A stretch of DNA of 64,000 bases from Curtobacterium sp. MR_MD2014 (GTDB lineage: Bacteria > Actinomycetota > Actinomycetes > Actinomycetales > Microbacteriaceae): assembly GCF_000772085.1 (NCBI RefSeq), contig NZ_CP009755.1, positions 1,612,001-1,676,000 of the forward strand, given 5' to 3'. This document shows, one piece after another, positions 8,324 to 15,554 of this stretch. The stretch's first letter is position 1. Each line of letters opens with the position of its first letter. The position numbers and the translations under genes were made by a program. The notes under the pieces were generated by a model. That model was not told where the DNA came from, searched no databases, and saw only the letters and a list, made by a program, of their open reading frames with translations.

Positions 8324-9376
8324 CTAGCGGGTCCCGGCGCCGGGCGTGTCCCAGTACGACGGCTGTTCGTACTGCTCCGACCACCCGCGACGCATCCGCG
8401 TCGCCGCACGGTCGAACGCGTCGACGAGGTCCGTGTCCGTGGTGAGCAGCGCCTGCAGGCGGAGCCCGTCGTACAGCGCCAGCAACTGCTGCGCGCCCCG
8501 GACCGGGTCCATGGTCGCCGGCTCCCGTCCGTCGCGGACGTCCGCTGCGAGTCCGTCACGGATCGACTGCCGGAACCGCCGGTAGGTGGATCGGTGGTAG
8601 TCGGCACCCTCCACCGTCGGGTCAGCGGCGGACGCGAGACTCGCCGCGAGGAGTTCCATCAGTGCCGGCTGCTCCGCATGTGCAGCGAGCAGGGCGTGCA
8701 GGAACGGGACGGTGCCCTTCTCCGCCATCAACGGCACGAGCGGCGCCGCGATCGTCTGCGTCCACCGTTCGACGGTCGCGGCCAGCAGCGCCCGCTCCGT
8801 CGGGAACGCCGCACGGACCTCGTCGGCGTCCATCCCCGCACGCTCGGCGACGACGTCGAGGGTGAACCGGGAGATGCCGCCGTCGTGGAGCGCGGCGATC
8901 GCCCCGCCGATCGCGCGTGTGCGTGGTACTTCGTCCGCTTCGGCCGTCCGGCTCGTCAACGGTGCCAGCGGGTGCTTCCGGAACCACTCCAACAGCCCTC
9001 GCGCCCGGGTCAGGCCGAACATGGGGTCTGCTGGCTGGCTGGGGCCGAACAGGTCACTGAAGCCCGGGACCTCCTGCATCAGCGGATCGAGCGGCTGGAA
9101 CGCCATCGACCAGTCCGGGAACGACCGCTGGGCGACGGGCTCGTCCGCCAGGACCCGCACGTTCGTGTGCCGAGGGTCACGGCGGACCTGTTCGAAGCGG
9201 ACAGCAACGCTCTCGTCGTCGCCCTCGATGATCCCGAGGCAGTTGTCACCCTTGTGCGCCAGGATGCCCGTCACCCCGAGGGCCGTGTTCTTCTCCCGCC
9301 CGACCGCGAGGATCTGCGCGAGCTCGGTGTCCGTGATCGGACGGGTCTGTGTGCTGGTGTACACGATCGAACGCAT
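8324..9376 (-). CDS. BLUF-domain/TetR-type fusion transcription regulator
   Basis: 350 residues. Residues 1-95 form a BLUF flavin photoreceptor fold: the conserved Tyr (Tyr6 in IVYTS), Asn (Asn30 in KNTALGVTG), the DPRHTNVRVL strand and Trp89/Met91 in FPDWSM are all present. The Gln that drives BLUF photochemistry (before xxEG) is replaced by Gly48 in NCLGIIEG. Residues 100-145 resemble BLUF cap helices. About residues 150-350 are a TetR-type regulator: the HTH is around ISRFTLDVVAERAGMDADEV and an all-helical C domain follows. The start is the ATG at 9376 with ggagacc upstream. It lies alone on the minus strand. The family is that of a light- or redox-sensing regulator; the missing Gln makes light sensing doubtful. 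Confidence 0.85.
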   Translation of the reverse strand: MRSIVYTSTQTRPITDTELAQILAVGREKNTALGVTGILAHKGDNCLGIIEGDDESVAVRFEQVRRDPRHTNVRVLADEPVAQRSFPDWSMAFQPLDPLMQEVPGFSDLFGPSQPADPMFGLTRARGLLEWFRKHPLAPLTSRTAEADEVPRTRAIGGAIAALHDGGISRFTLDVVAERAGMDADEVRAAFPTERALLAATVERWTQTIAAPLVPLMAEKGTVPFLHALLAAHAEQPALMELLAASLASAADPTVEGADYHRSTYRRFRQSIRDGLAADVRDGREPATMDPVRGAQQLLALYDGLRLQALLTTDTDLVDAFDRAATRMRRGWSEQYEQPSYWDTPGAGTR

Positions 9377-9712
9377 CAGTGCTGGTCTCCCTGCCGTAGT
9401 GGAACACGGTGCGCTCTCGAGTGAACTGCTCTGTCTACTGCTCCGCAACCCCCCGACCGGCCGCGGACAGTGCTCATCCCGTGGAACCCCCGTGCAGGAG
9501 TCGCGGACCGGCCGGAGACGGGCGGGACACGGGAAGTGGTGCCTGGCTGCAACCCGAATGCAGCCAGACACGACACCGTCCGGATCACGAGTCCGGTACG
9601 GGGATCATCGAACCAGGCCGTGAGCAGGCTCTCGAGACCCACAACGCGGGGAGAACGACCGTCCCCGGAGCGCATCCCTCGTCGACCGATCGCCTCGCAG
9701 GTGCTCCGGCGT
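9377..9712. other. Intergenic gap of 336 bp
   Basis: Upstream region of the BLUF-TetR gene and downstream of the minus-strand MerR gene. It holds the BLUF-TetR ribosome binding site (9382-9388) and a short direct repeat (accgatcgc twice near 9685-9725). I see no convincing gene, RNA or recognisable promoter. Confidence 0.6.
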
Positions 9713-10102
9713 TCACCGATCGCGGAGGATCCCGAGGAACTCGTCGGCCATGCCGAGGTGCTGTTCGAGCTTCGCGCGCCGCTGCTCGGTGTCGCGGATG
9801 TACTCGTCGAGCTGCCCACGGAGACGCGCCTGCCCGGGTCCGTCACCGGCGACCTCGAGGGCGTCGACGACGGCGAGCAGTTCGGCCATCTGTTCGAGGG
9901 AGAAGCCGAGGGGCTTCATGCGGCGGATGATGAGCAGCCGGGCGAGGTCGGTGTCGGTGTAGAGCCGGAAGCCGCCCTCGGTCCGGCCGGACGGGTGCAG
10001 GAGACCGACCTCGTCGTAGTGGCGGATCGTCCGGTTCGACAGGCCCGTGCGGTCGGCGAGCTCGCCGATGTGCATCGTCGTCGGTGCGGCTCGCTCCGTC
10101 AT
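9713..10102 (-). CDS. MerR-family regulator (sister copy 1)
   Basis: 129 residues. An N-terminal winged HTH (MHIGELADRTGLSNRTIRHYDE, with GRTEGGFRLYTDTDLARLL) is followed by a dimerisation coiled coil ending in ADEFLGILRDR. The start is the ATG at 10102 behind an AAGGAGAA site. No metal-binding Cys cluster is present, so this is not a classical metal sensor. It is divergent from an MFS transporter gene and a 23-bp palindrome lies between them. It is closely similar to the MerR at 11591-11977, sharing MKPLGFSL and GFRLY. Probable role: inducible control of the neighbouring transporter and of itself. Confidence 0.88.
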   Translation of the reverse strand: MTERAAPTTMHIGELADRTGLSNRTIRHYDEVGLLHPSGRTEGGFRLYTDTDLARLLIIRRMKPLGFSLEQMAELLAVVDALEVAGDGPGQARLRGQLDEYIRDTEQRRAKLEQHLGMADEFLGILRDR

Positions 10103-10181
10103 CGGCTTCTCCTTCGTGGTCCTGCTGGGCTCTGGCGAGCGTAGCGCCGTCGTGTCCCCGGCTCCTGTACCAGGTATCGAC

Positions 10182-10204
10182 AACCCTTCCGTGGCGGTAG
10201 GGTT
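10182..10204. promoter_or_regulatory. MerR-type palindromic operator, MFS/merR copy 1
   Basis: AACCCT-t-CCG-tgg-CGG-t-AGGGTT is a 23-bp palindrome between the divergent merR and MFS genes. Its left half, aacccttccg, recurs at 12002 next to the second merR gene. MerR proteins bind such sites within over-long promoter spacers. Confidence 0.75.
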
Positions 10205-10347
10205 CAGGAGTCCCCAGTGAAAGCGAGCGTGGCATCACGTCCTCCCCGAGCACATCTGACATCACCCTGCCCACCCCGGGTGCCGTCCCACCGGCGGATC
10301 CGACAGCGACGCCGCCCGGCCGGACGGCGAGGGGTGTACGTGGCTGG

Positions 10348-11541
10348 TTGCCGTGGGTCGCGGTGATCGCTGCGGGCGGTGCCCTGTCGGTCATGAGTGC
10401 GCCGGGGCAGACGGCGGGCCTGTCGGTGTTCACGGACCCGCTGATCCGGGAGCTGGGCATCTCACGGACGGAGGTGTCGACGAGTTACCTCATCGGCACC
10501 CTGCTGGGTGCGTGCGTCCTGCCGTTGACGGGTCGAGCGTTGGACCGGTGGGGCGTCCGGCGGATGACGATCATCATCGGGGTCGCGTTCGCCGTGTTCC
10601 TCGCCGCGTTGAGCTTCGTCGCGGGGATCGTCGGCCTGACGGCTGGGTTCGTCGGTGTGCGCATGGCCGGGCAGGGCGCGCTCTCGCTCGCCGCGACGAC
10701 GCTCGTCGCCCGCAGCATCGCCGACCGACGGGGCCTCGCGCTCGGGATCGCGTCAGGGATCGGCTCCGGGGGGATCTCCCTGGTGCCGGTGTTCGTCGAG
10801 ACCCTGATCGCGGGCACCGACATCCACGTCGCGTGGCGGGTGGAGGCGGTCGTCGTCGCCGCGGTCGTGATCCCGATCGGATTGCTCCTTCCGCGACGTA
10901 CCGCCACTGCCCAGGGCAGGAAGTCCGCGGAAGCTGCCGGTGGCGGGCCGGTGTGGACGCTCCGGAAAGCGGCCGCCACGGGCATGTTCTGGACCATCGC
11001 TGCCGGGCTCGCGGTGTCCGGGATGCTCAGCACCGCGCTGGCCTTCCACCAGGTCGCCGTCCTCGGCGAGCAGGGCCTCACCCCGGGGGAAGCGGCCGCG
11101 AACTTCCTCCCGCAGACCGTCACCGGCATCGCCGCGACCCTGCTCACGGGCGCGCTGTCGGACCGCATCCCGCCGAAGTTCGGCGTCACCATCGCGATGA
11201 CGACCCTCACCGGCGCACTCCTGCTGCTCCCGATCGTGCACACCGGGTGGACCGCTGTCCTCTACGGGCTCGTCCTCGGCGCCGCCGGCGGAGCCCTGCG
11301 TGGCATCGAAGCCGCCGCGTACGTCCGGTACTACGGAACGGCGAACATCGGCGTGATCCGCGGCGTCGCGACCGGGACGAACCTCGCCTCGACCGCGTTC
11401 GGGCCGCTGCTGCTCGCGCTCGGCCACGACGTCGCCGGCGACTACACCACCCCGGTGCTGGTCGCCGCGATCCTGCCGGCAGTCGTCGCCGTCGTCTCCG
11501 TCTTCGCCCGCGCCCCACGTCACCCGGCACTGCACAGCTGA
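10348..11541 (+). CDS. MFS transporter
   Basis: 397 residues from the TTG at 10348. It has the MFS 12-helix pattern with the motif-A-like loop GRALDRWGVRRMT between TM2 and TM3 and a matching GALSDRIPPKFGV in the second half. The substrate cannot be told from sequence; drug export is one possibility. Divergent from merR copy 1. Start unclear: the same frame is open and coding-like back to 10201 but contains no ATG or GTG, only CTG and the TTG used here, so the true N terminus may be longer. Confidence 0.85.
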   Translation: MPWVAVIAAGGALSVMSAPGQTAGLSVFTDPLIRELGISRTEVSTSYLIGTLLGACVLPLTGRALDRWGVRRMTIIIGVAFAVFLAALSFVAGIVGLTAGFVGVRMAGQGALSLAATTLVARSIADRRGLALGIASGIGSGGISLVPVFVETLIAGTDIHVAWRVEAVVVAAVVIPIGLLLPRRTATAQGRKSAEAAGGGPVWTLRKAAATGMFWTIAAGLAVSGMLSTALAFHQVAVLGEQGLTPGEAAANFLPQTVTGIAATLLTGALSDRIPPKFGVTIAMTTLTGALLLLPIVHTGWTAVLYGLVLGAAGGALRGIEAAAYVRYYGTANIGVIRGVATGTNLASTAFGPLLLALGHDVAGDYTTPVLVAAILPAVVAVVSVFARAPRHPALHS

Positions 11542-11590
11542 TCGGCCAGCGGCACGCGAGTACCAGCGGCCGCCCGCGCCCGCGCCCGGA

Positions 11591-11977
11591 TCAGTGCGCG
11601 CGGAGTTCGTCGAGGAACTCGTCGACCATGTGCAGCTGCTCCTGGAGGCGCCCTCGTCGTGTCTCAGCGTCCCGGATGAACGCAGCGACCCGCGAACGGA
11701 CCGCGGTCAGGTCCACGTCGGGCTGCGCTTCGTCGAGCATCTTCACCGCGTCCACCAGGATCCCGGCCTCCCCGAGGGAGAACCCGAGCGGTTTCATCCG
11801 CCGCACCATCAGGAGTCGGGCGACGTCGTCCTCGGAGTACAGGCGGAACCCGCCTCCGGTGCGGCCGGACGGGTGCAGCACCTCGGCGGCGTCGTAGTCG
11901 CGGATCGTCTTCACACTCAACCCGGTGCGCTCGGCGACCTCGCCGATGTGCATCAGGTACTCGTTCGACATCGTCAC
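11591..11977 (-). CDS. MerR-family regulator (sister copy 2)
   Basis: 128 residues from a GTG at 11977, chosen because GGAGGG lies seven bases upstream; ATG 11971 and GTG 11992 are alternatives. The winged HTH (MHIGEVAERTGLSVKTIRDYD, GRTGGGFRLYSEDDVARLL) and the coiled-coil end (MVDEFLDELRAH) match the MerR at 9713-10102 along the whole length. Divergent from the SulP transporter gene with operator-like inverted repeats between them. The two regulators and their two transporters look like a duplicated regulatory module placed in front of different transporters. Confidence 0.88.
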   Translation of the reverse strand: MTMSNEYLMHIGEVAERTGLSVKTIRDYDAAEVLHPSGRTGGGFRLYSEDDVARLLMVRRMKPLGFSLGEAGILVDAVKMLDEAQPDVDLTAVRSRVAAFIRDAETRRGRLQEQLHMVDEFLDELRAH

Positions 11978-12000
11978 GTCGTCACCCTCCACTTGCGCAA

Positions 12001-12058
12001 CAACCCTTCCGTTGCGTTAGAGTCGGACCATACCAACCTTCCCGCAACGGAAGGGTTG
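12001..12058. promoter_or_regulatory. Inverted-repeat operator region, merR copy 2 / SulP
   Basis: caacccttccgttgcg (12001-12016) and its exact reverse complement (12043-12058) form a perfect 16-bp inverted repeat separated by 26 bp. Each arm is half of an operator of the type found at 10182-10204: 12002-12024 resembles it directly and 12035-12057 is a second imperfect palindrome facing the merR gene. The site probably controls both divergent genes. Confidence 0.75.
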
Positions 12059-12120
12059 GGCCCGGCTGGACGCTCTGCCGCCGCCGGCCGTGCGCGATGA
12101 CGCGCCCCACGACAGCTCTC

Positions 12121-12137
12121 GCGGGCGCAGCGCCCGC
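12121..12137 (+). other. Small hairpin in the SulP leader
   Basis: gcgggcg-cag-cgcccgc forms a 7-bp stem about a dozen bases before the ribosome binding site (aaggaga, 12149-12155). It may stabilise or tune the transcript; no further evidence. Confidence 0.45.
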
Positions 12138-12158
12138 ACCCCCATCCGAAGGAGACCC

Positions 12159-13679
12159 GTGACCACCGTCACGCAGTCGGTGCCCGTCCAGGTGCACCAC
12201 AGCCCCACCGTCCTGTCCGCACTGCGGAACCCGAAGATCCTGCTCCGTGAGGTCCTGGCCGGCCTCGTCGTCGCCCTCGCCCTGATCCCCGAGGCGATCT
12301 CGTTCTCGATCATCGCCGGGGTCGACCCCCGCGTCGGCCTGTTCTCGGCATTCGTGATGGCTGTCGTCATCTCCTTCGTCGGCGGCCGCGCCGCGATGAT
12401 CACCGGCGCCACCGGAGCCATCGCCCTCGTCGTCGCGCCCGTCGTCGAGGAACACGGTCTCGACTACCTCATCGCCACCGTCCTCCTCGGCGGGATCTTC
12501 CAGCTCGTCCTCGGCGGGCTGGGCGCGGCGAAGCTCATGCGGTTCGTGCCCCGGTCCGTGATGGTCGGCTTCGTCAACGCGCTCGCGATCCTGATCTTCA
12601 CCGCGCAGCTGCCGAACATCATCGGCGTCTCCTGGCTCGTCTGGCCGATCGCCGCCGCTGGCATCGCGATCATCGTCCTACTGCCACGCCTCACGAAGGC
12701 GATCCCTGCACCCCTGGTCGCGATCGTCGTCCTGACCCTGGTGACCGTGTTCGCGTCGATCGCCGTCCCGACCGTCGGCGACGAGGGCAAGCTGCCCGAC
12801 AGCCTCCCGAGCCTGTTCATCCCGAACGTCCCGGTGAACCTCGAGACGCTCACGATCATCGCCCCGTACGCCCTCGCCATGGCGCTCGTCGGGCTGCTCG
12901 AGTCGCTGATGACCGCGAAGCTCGTCGACGAGGTCACCGACACCGGTTCCCGCAAGACCCGCGAAGCCCTCGGGCAGGGCGTCGCGAACATCGCCTCGGG
13001 CCTCTTCGGCGGCATGGGCGGCTGCGCGATGATCGGCCAGACGATGATCAACGTCAAGGCCTCCGGCGCTCGGACCCGCATCTCGACGTTCCTGTCCGGC
13101 GTGTTCCTGCTGGTCCTCGTCGTCGGGCTCGGCGACGTCGTCGCGATCATCCCGATGGCAGCCCTCGTCGCCGTCATGGTGATGGTGTCGGTCGGGACCT
13201 TCGACTGGCACAGCATCAAGCCCTCCACGCTCAAGCGGATGCCGGTCGGCGAGACGATCGTCATGGTCCTCACCGTCGTGATCGTCGTCGCCACCGACAA
13301 CCTCGCCATCGGTGTGATCCTCGGTGTGATCGCCGCGATGGTCGTCTTCGCCCGCCGCGTCTCCCACTTCACCAACGTCTCGCGGAGCATCGAGACGCTC
13401 CCGACCGGTGAACAACACGCGCTGTACACCGTCGAGGGTGAGCTGTTCTTCGCCTCCTCCAACGACCTCACCACCCAGTTCGACTACTCGGACGACCCCG
13501 AGCTCGTGATCATCGACATGACCAGGTCGCACGTGTGGGACGCCTCCACCGTCGCCGCGCTCGACTCGATCGAGACGAAGTACCACCAGCACGGCAAGCG
13601 GGTCGAGATCCGCGGCATGAACGACGCCAGCCGGGCCTTCCACGGCCGCCTCGCCGGGAACCTCGGCGCCGGCCACTGA
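12159..13679 (+). CDS. SulP-family anion transporter with STAS domain
   Basis: 506 residues from a GTG behind an aaggaga site. The N-terminal 400 residues are a hydrophobic SLC26/SulP domain (LVVALALIPEAISFSIIAGV is the family signature, then GATGAIALVV). A cytoplasmic STAS domain begins near residue 420, with VIIDMTRSHVWDASTVAALD corresponding to the STAS phospho-site loop. SulP proteins move sulfate, bicarbonate or other anions; the substrate here is not evident. The promoter region is shared with the divergent merR copy 2, so regulated expression is likely. Confidence 0.93.
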   Translation: MTTVTQSVPVQVHHSPTVLSALRNPKILLREVLAGLVVALALIPEAISFSIIAGVDPRVGLFSAFVMAVVISFVGGRAAMITGATGAIALVVAPVVEEHGLDYLIATVLLGGIFQLVLGGLGAAKLMRFVPRSVMVGFVNALAILIFTAQLPNIIGVSWLVWPIAAAGIAIIVLLPRLTKAIPAPLVAIVVLTLVTVFASIAVPTVGDEGKLPDSLPSLFIPNVPVNLETLTIIAPYALAMALVGLLESLMTAKLVDEVTDTGSRKTREALGQGVANIASGLFGGMGGCAMIGQTMINVKASGARTRISTFLSGVFLLVLVVGLGDVVAIIPMAALVAVMVMVSVGTFDWHSIKPSTLKRMPVGETIVMVLTVVIVVATDNLAIGVILGVIAAMVVFARRVSHFTNVSRSIETLPTGEQHALYTVEGELFFASSNDLTTQFDYSDDPELVIIDMTRSHVWDASTVAALDSIETKYHQHGKRVEIRGMNDASRAFHGRLAGNLGAGH

Positions 13680-13769
13680 GGCCGCTCCGACCTCCGCCCG
13701 GCCCCGACCCGGGACACCGAGTGAACGGGCGGAGCAGTGAGGCCGGTTCCTGATCCACCGGCTTCGCGG

Positions 13770-13803
13770 CGGGCACCGTCACGTCGTCCACGGACGGTGC
13801 CCG
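13770..13803. terminator. Hairpin downstream of SulP gene
   Basis: A perfect 11-bp stem, 13770-13780 with 13793-13803 (cgggcaccgtc), and a 12-base loop, 90 bp after the SulP stop and before the small LacI-like gene. Confidence 0.65.
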
Positions 13804-13828
13804 CACCTCACGTCGACGGGAGCCAGCT

Positions 13829-14032
13829 GTGCCGAAACCACCCACCATCCACGACGTCGCCGCCGCTGCGCACGTGTCACACCAGACCGTGTCCCGCGTC
13901 CTCAACGGTGCCACCAACGTCCGACCCACGACCCGCTCGCGCGTCGAACACGCGATCCAGGCGCTCGACTACACCCGCGATGACCAAGCCGCAGCACTCG
14001 CCCGCCGCCCGCGGCGACGGACGACCGACTGA
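13829..14032 (+). CDS. Stand-alone LacI-type DNA-binding headpiece
   Basis: 67 residues from a GTG behind gggag. It contains a complete LacI HTH (TIHDVAAAAHVSHQTVSRVL, then NGATNVRPTTRSRVEHAIQ) and the start of the hinge (AAALARRPRRR), then stops. The roughly 270-residue sugar-binding and dimerisation domain is absent, and no continuation is visible in other frames downstream. Either the remnant of a deleted repressor or a functioning minimal DNA-binding protein. The following hairpin (14057-14090) suggests the short form is a transcription unit of its own. Confidence 0.65.
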   Translation: MPKPPTIHDVAAAAHVSHQTVSRVLNGATNVRPTTRSRVEHAIQALDYTRDDQAAALARRPRRRTTD

Positions 14033-14056
14033 CTGACGACGGTCGCCCTGACGCCC

Positions 14057-14090
14057 ACGGCCCCTCCGGCAGCTCGCCGTCAGGGGCCGT
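14057..14090. terminator. Hairpin after LacI-type headpiece
   Basis: acggcccct (14057-14065) pairs perfectly with aggggccgt (14082-14090) around a 16-base loop, between the LacI fragment and the GNAT gene. Confidence 0.6.
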
Positions 14091-14167
14091 TCGTGGCTCA
14101 GCACGGTGTCGTCCGGATCGACGCGTTGCTCGTTGACCTGCGAGACGTGCGGTGGGAGGCTCGCTCG

Positions 14168-14656
14168 ATGCGAGGGAGTGAGCGAGCGCTGATCCTCCGG
14201 CCCACCACGCCTGACGACCTCCTCGAGGTGCGGGCACTGTTCCGCGATCCGGCGTTCGAGGGATGGGGCGGGCCTGGGTTCCGGTCCGACTCGCAGCTCC
14301 GGGAGAAGTACGTGGGCGCTCGTCTCCCGGACGTCGAGTGCTTCCTCGTCGAGGTCGACGACCGAGTGGTCGGCTTCACGCAGTTGTACGCGGATGGATC
14401 GGGCGCCGGTACGGACCTCATCCTGCTGCCCGCGGAGCGTGGTGCGGGTGTCGGTCGACAGGTGGTCGAGGCCCTGCTCGAGCGGATCCGGGCGAGCGGC
14501 AGGACCCACTTCGTGGTCGACCCGTCACCCGAGGACCGCGGTGCGGTCGCGTTCTGGCGAGCTGTCGGCTTCCGAGGTCGAGGTCGAGGTCGAAGCCGAG
14601 GCACCATGGCGTACCCGCTCCAGGAGACGGACGAGCAGCAGAACGTGGTGAGGTGA
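14168..14656 (+). CDS. GNAT-family N-acetyltransferase
   Basis: 162 residues from the ATG at 14168, which has ggagg upstream. GNAT fold: ALILRPTTPDDLLEVRALF at the start, a central strand VGFTQLYADGSG, the acetyl-CoA loop ERGAGVGRQVVEALL (Q/RxxGxG/A), and AFWRAVGFRGRG near the end. Layout resembles aminoglycoside 6'-acetyltransferases, but nothing decides the substrate. A run of gaggtc repeats near 14575 encodes RGRGRGR at the C terminus, unusual for the family and possibly slippage-prone. The broken Nudix gene follows four bases later. Confidence 0.83.
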   Translation: MRGSERALILRPTTPDDLLEVRALFRDPAFEGWGGPGFRSDSQLREKYVGARLPDVECFLVEVDDRVVGFTQLYADGSGAGTDLILLPAERGAGVGRQVVEALLERIRASGRTHFVVDPSPEDRGAVAFWRAVGFRGRGRGRSRGTMAYPLQETDEQQNVVR

Positions 14657-14660
14657 GGTC

Positions 14661-14887
14661 GTGCGCATCCGATCAGTGGCAGTCGTCGTCCGCGACGAGC
14701 GGGTGCTCGTGATCGAGCGACGCAAGGACGGGCGGAGCTACTGCGTGCCTCGGAGCGCAACGAGTACGCCCCGACCTGGATCGCCGCGACGTCGCTCGAC
14801 GACGTGCACCTCGTGCCCGCTGAGGCGGTACAGGCGGTACGCCTCGTCCTGCGCGCCACCTCGCCATCGTCCGAGCCGCTTCGGTAG
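14661..14887 (+). pseudogene. Nudix hydrolase gene with internal deletion
   Basis: Good ribosome binding site (gaggtgagg) and a GTG. The first 30 codons are a Nudix N terminus (RIRSVAVVVRDERVLVIERR, then GRSYCVPR). The sequence then jumps directly to a Nudix C terminus in the +1 frame (ERNEYAPTWIAATSLDDVHL, then PAEAVQAVRLV, stop at 14885-14887). The middle, including the catalytic Nudix box GX5EX7REUXEEXGU, is missing, so the product cannot be active. Junction near 14752. Confidence 0.75.
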
Positions 14888-14907
14888 CCGACCGCCCAGC
14901 GGACGGT

Positions 14908-15450
14908 TCAGCCGTCGGGGCTGCGCCGGGCCAGGTCGTTGCGACGGGAGAAGTCCTCGAGGGCCGCACGGTCCGGCAGGAGGACCTTCGGTCGTCCGAA
15001 CTCGTCGAAGGCGTGTCGGTACCGGAGCCGGTTCGTCCTGGCGGGTCCGAGCATGAACCGGATCATCTCCATGCGGAGACGGTCGCGAGTGCCCTCCAGG
15101 CTCCCGGCGCGGTCGGGTTCGAAGAGCGTCCGGCGGACGTACCGGACGACGCTCGCTGCCGGCGAGGCATCCAGGACCACCAGGCCCGTCGCCCGCCGGA
15201 GCCGCTCGGGGAGCCAGCGGGAGTAGTTGCCGTCGATGACCCACCGATCGGTGCGGACCACCTCGTCGTGCATCAGCTCGAACTCGTCGTCCGGGCGCTC
15301 GACCCACTGTGTCCCGGGCAGGTGCCGGTACTGGTCCAGATGGATCACCGGAAGGGAACGGACTCGGCCGACGGCCGCCGCGAGGGTCGACTTGCCGCTG
15401 TTCGACGGCCCCAGGATGCAGATCCGCTGGCCGAGGTCGTCGAGGTCCAT
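14908..15450 (-). CDS. P-loop nucleoside kinase-like (adenylate-kinase/FlaR-type) protein
   Basis: 180 residues from the ATG at 15450. Walker A GPSNSGKST lies near residue 14. The further pattern (PVIHLDQYRHLPGTQWV, a DRWVIDGNYSRWLPERL region and an RRTLFEP lid) is that of adenylate-kinase-like proteins annotated as topology modulation/FlaR-type. Probable phosphotransfer to a small molecule; substrate unknown. Convergent with the broken Nudix gene and divergent from the App1-type phosphatase. Confidence 0.78.
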   Translation of the reverse strand: MDLDDLGQRICILGPSNSGKSTLAAAVGRVRSLPVIHLDQYRHLPGTQWVERPDDEFELMHDEVVRTDRWVIDGNYSRWLPERLRRATGLVVLDASPAASVVRYVRRTLFEPDRAGSLEGTRDRLRMEMIRFMLGPARTNRLRYRHAFDEFGRPKVLLPDRAALEDFSRRNDLARRSPDG

Positions 15451-15542
15451 GTCGCGAGTCTTCCACGGGCACGTCGACGGTCCGGCTGCCCTGGATCGTC
15501 GGTGATCACCCGTCGGGCAGTCCCTGGTCGACCCTGCCCCCG

Positions 15543-15554
15543 TACGGTGGACGG
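15543..15554 (+). promoter_or_regulatory. -10 element of a leaderless promoter for the App1-type gene
   Basis: TACGGT (15543-15548) lies exactly six bases before the GTG at 15555, the TAnnnT-N6-RTG arrangement of leaderless actinobacterial mRNAs. No Shine-Dalgarno sequence is present. Confidence 0.7.

Noticed and set aside
14168-14656. GNAT gene as an aminoglycoside resistance acetyltransferase
   Set aside because: Only the general GNAT fold and layout agree; no residue pattern specific to AAC(6') could be confirmed.
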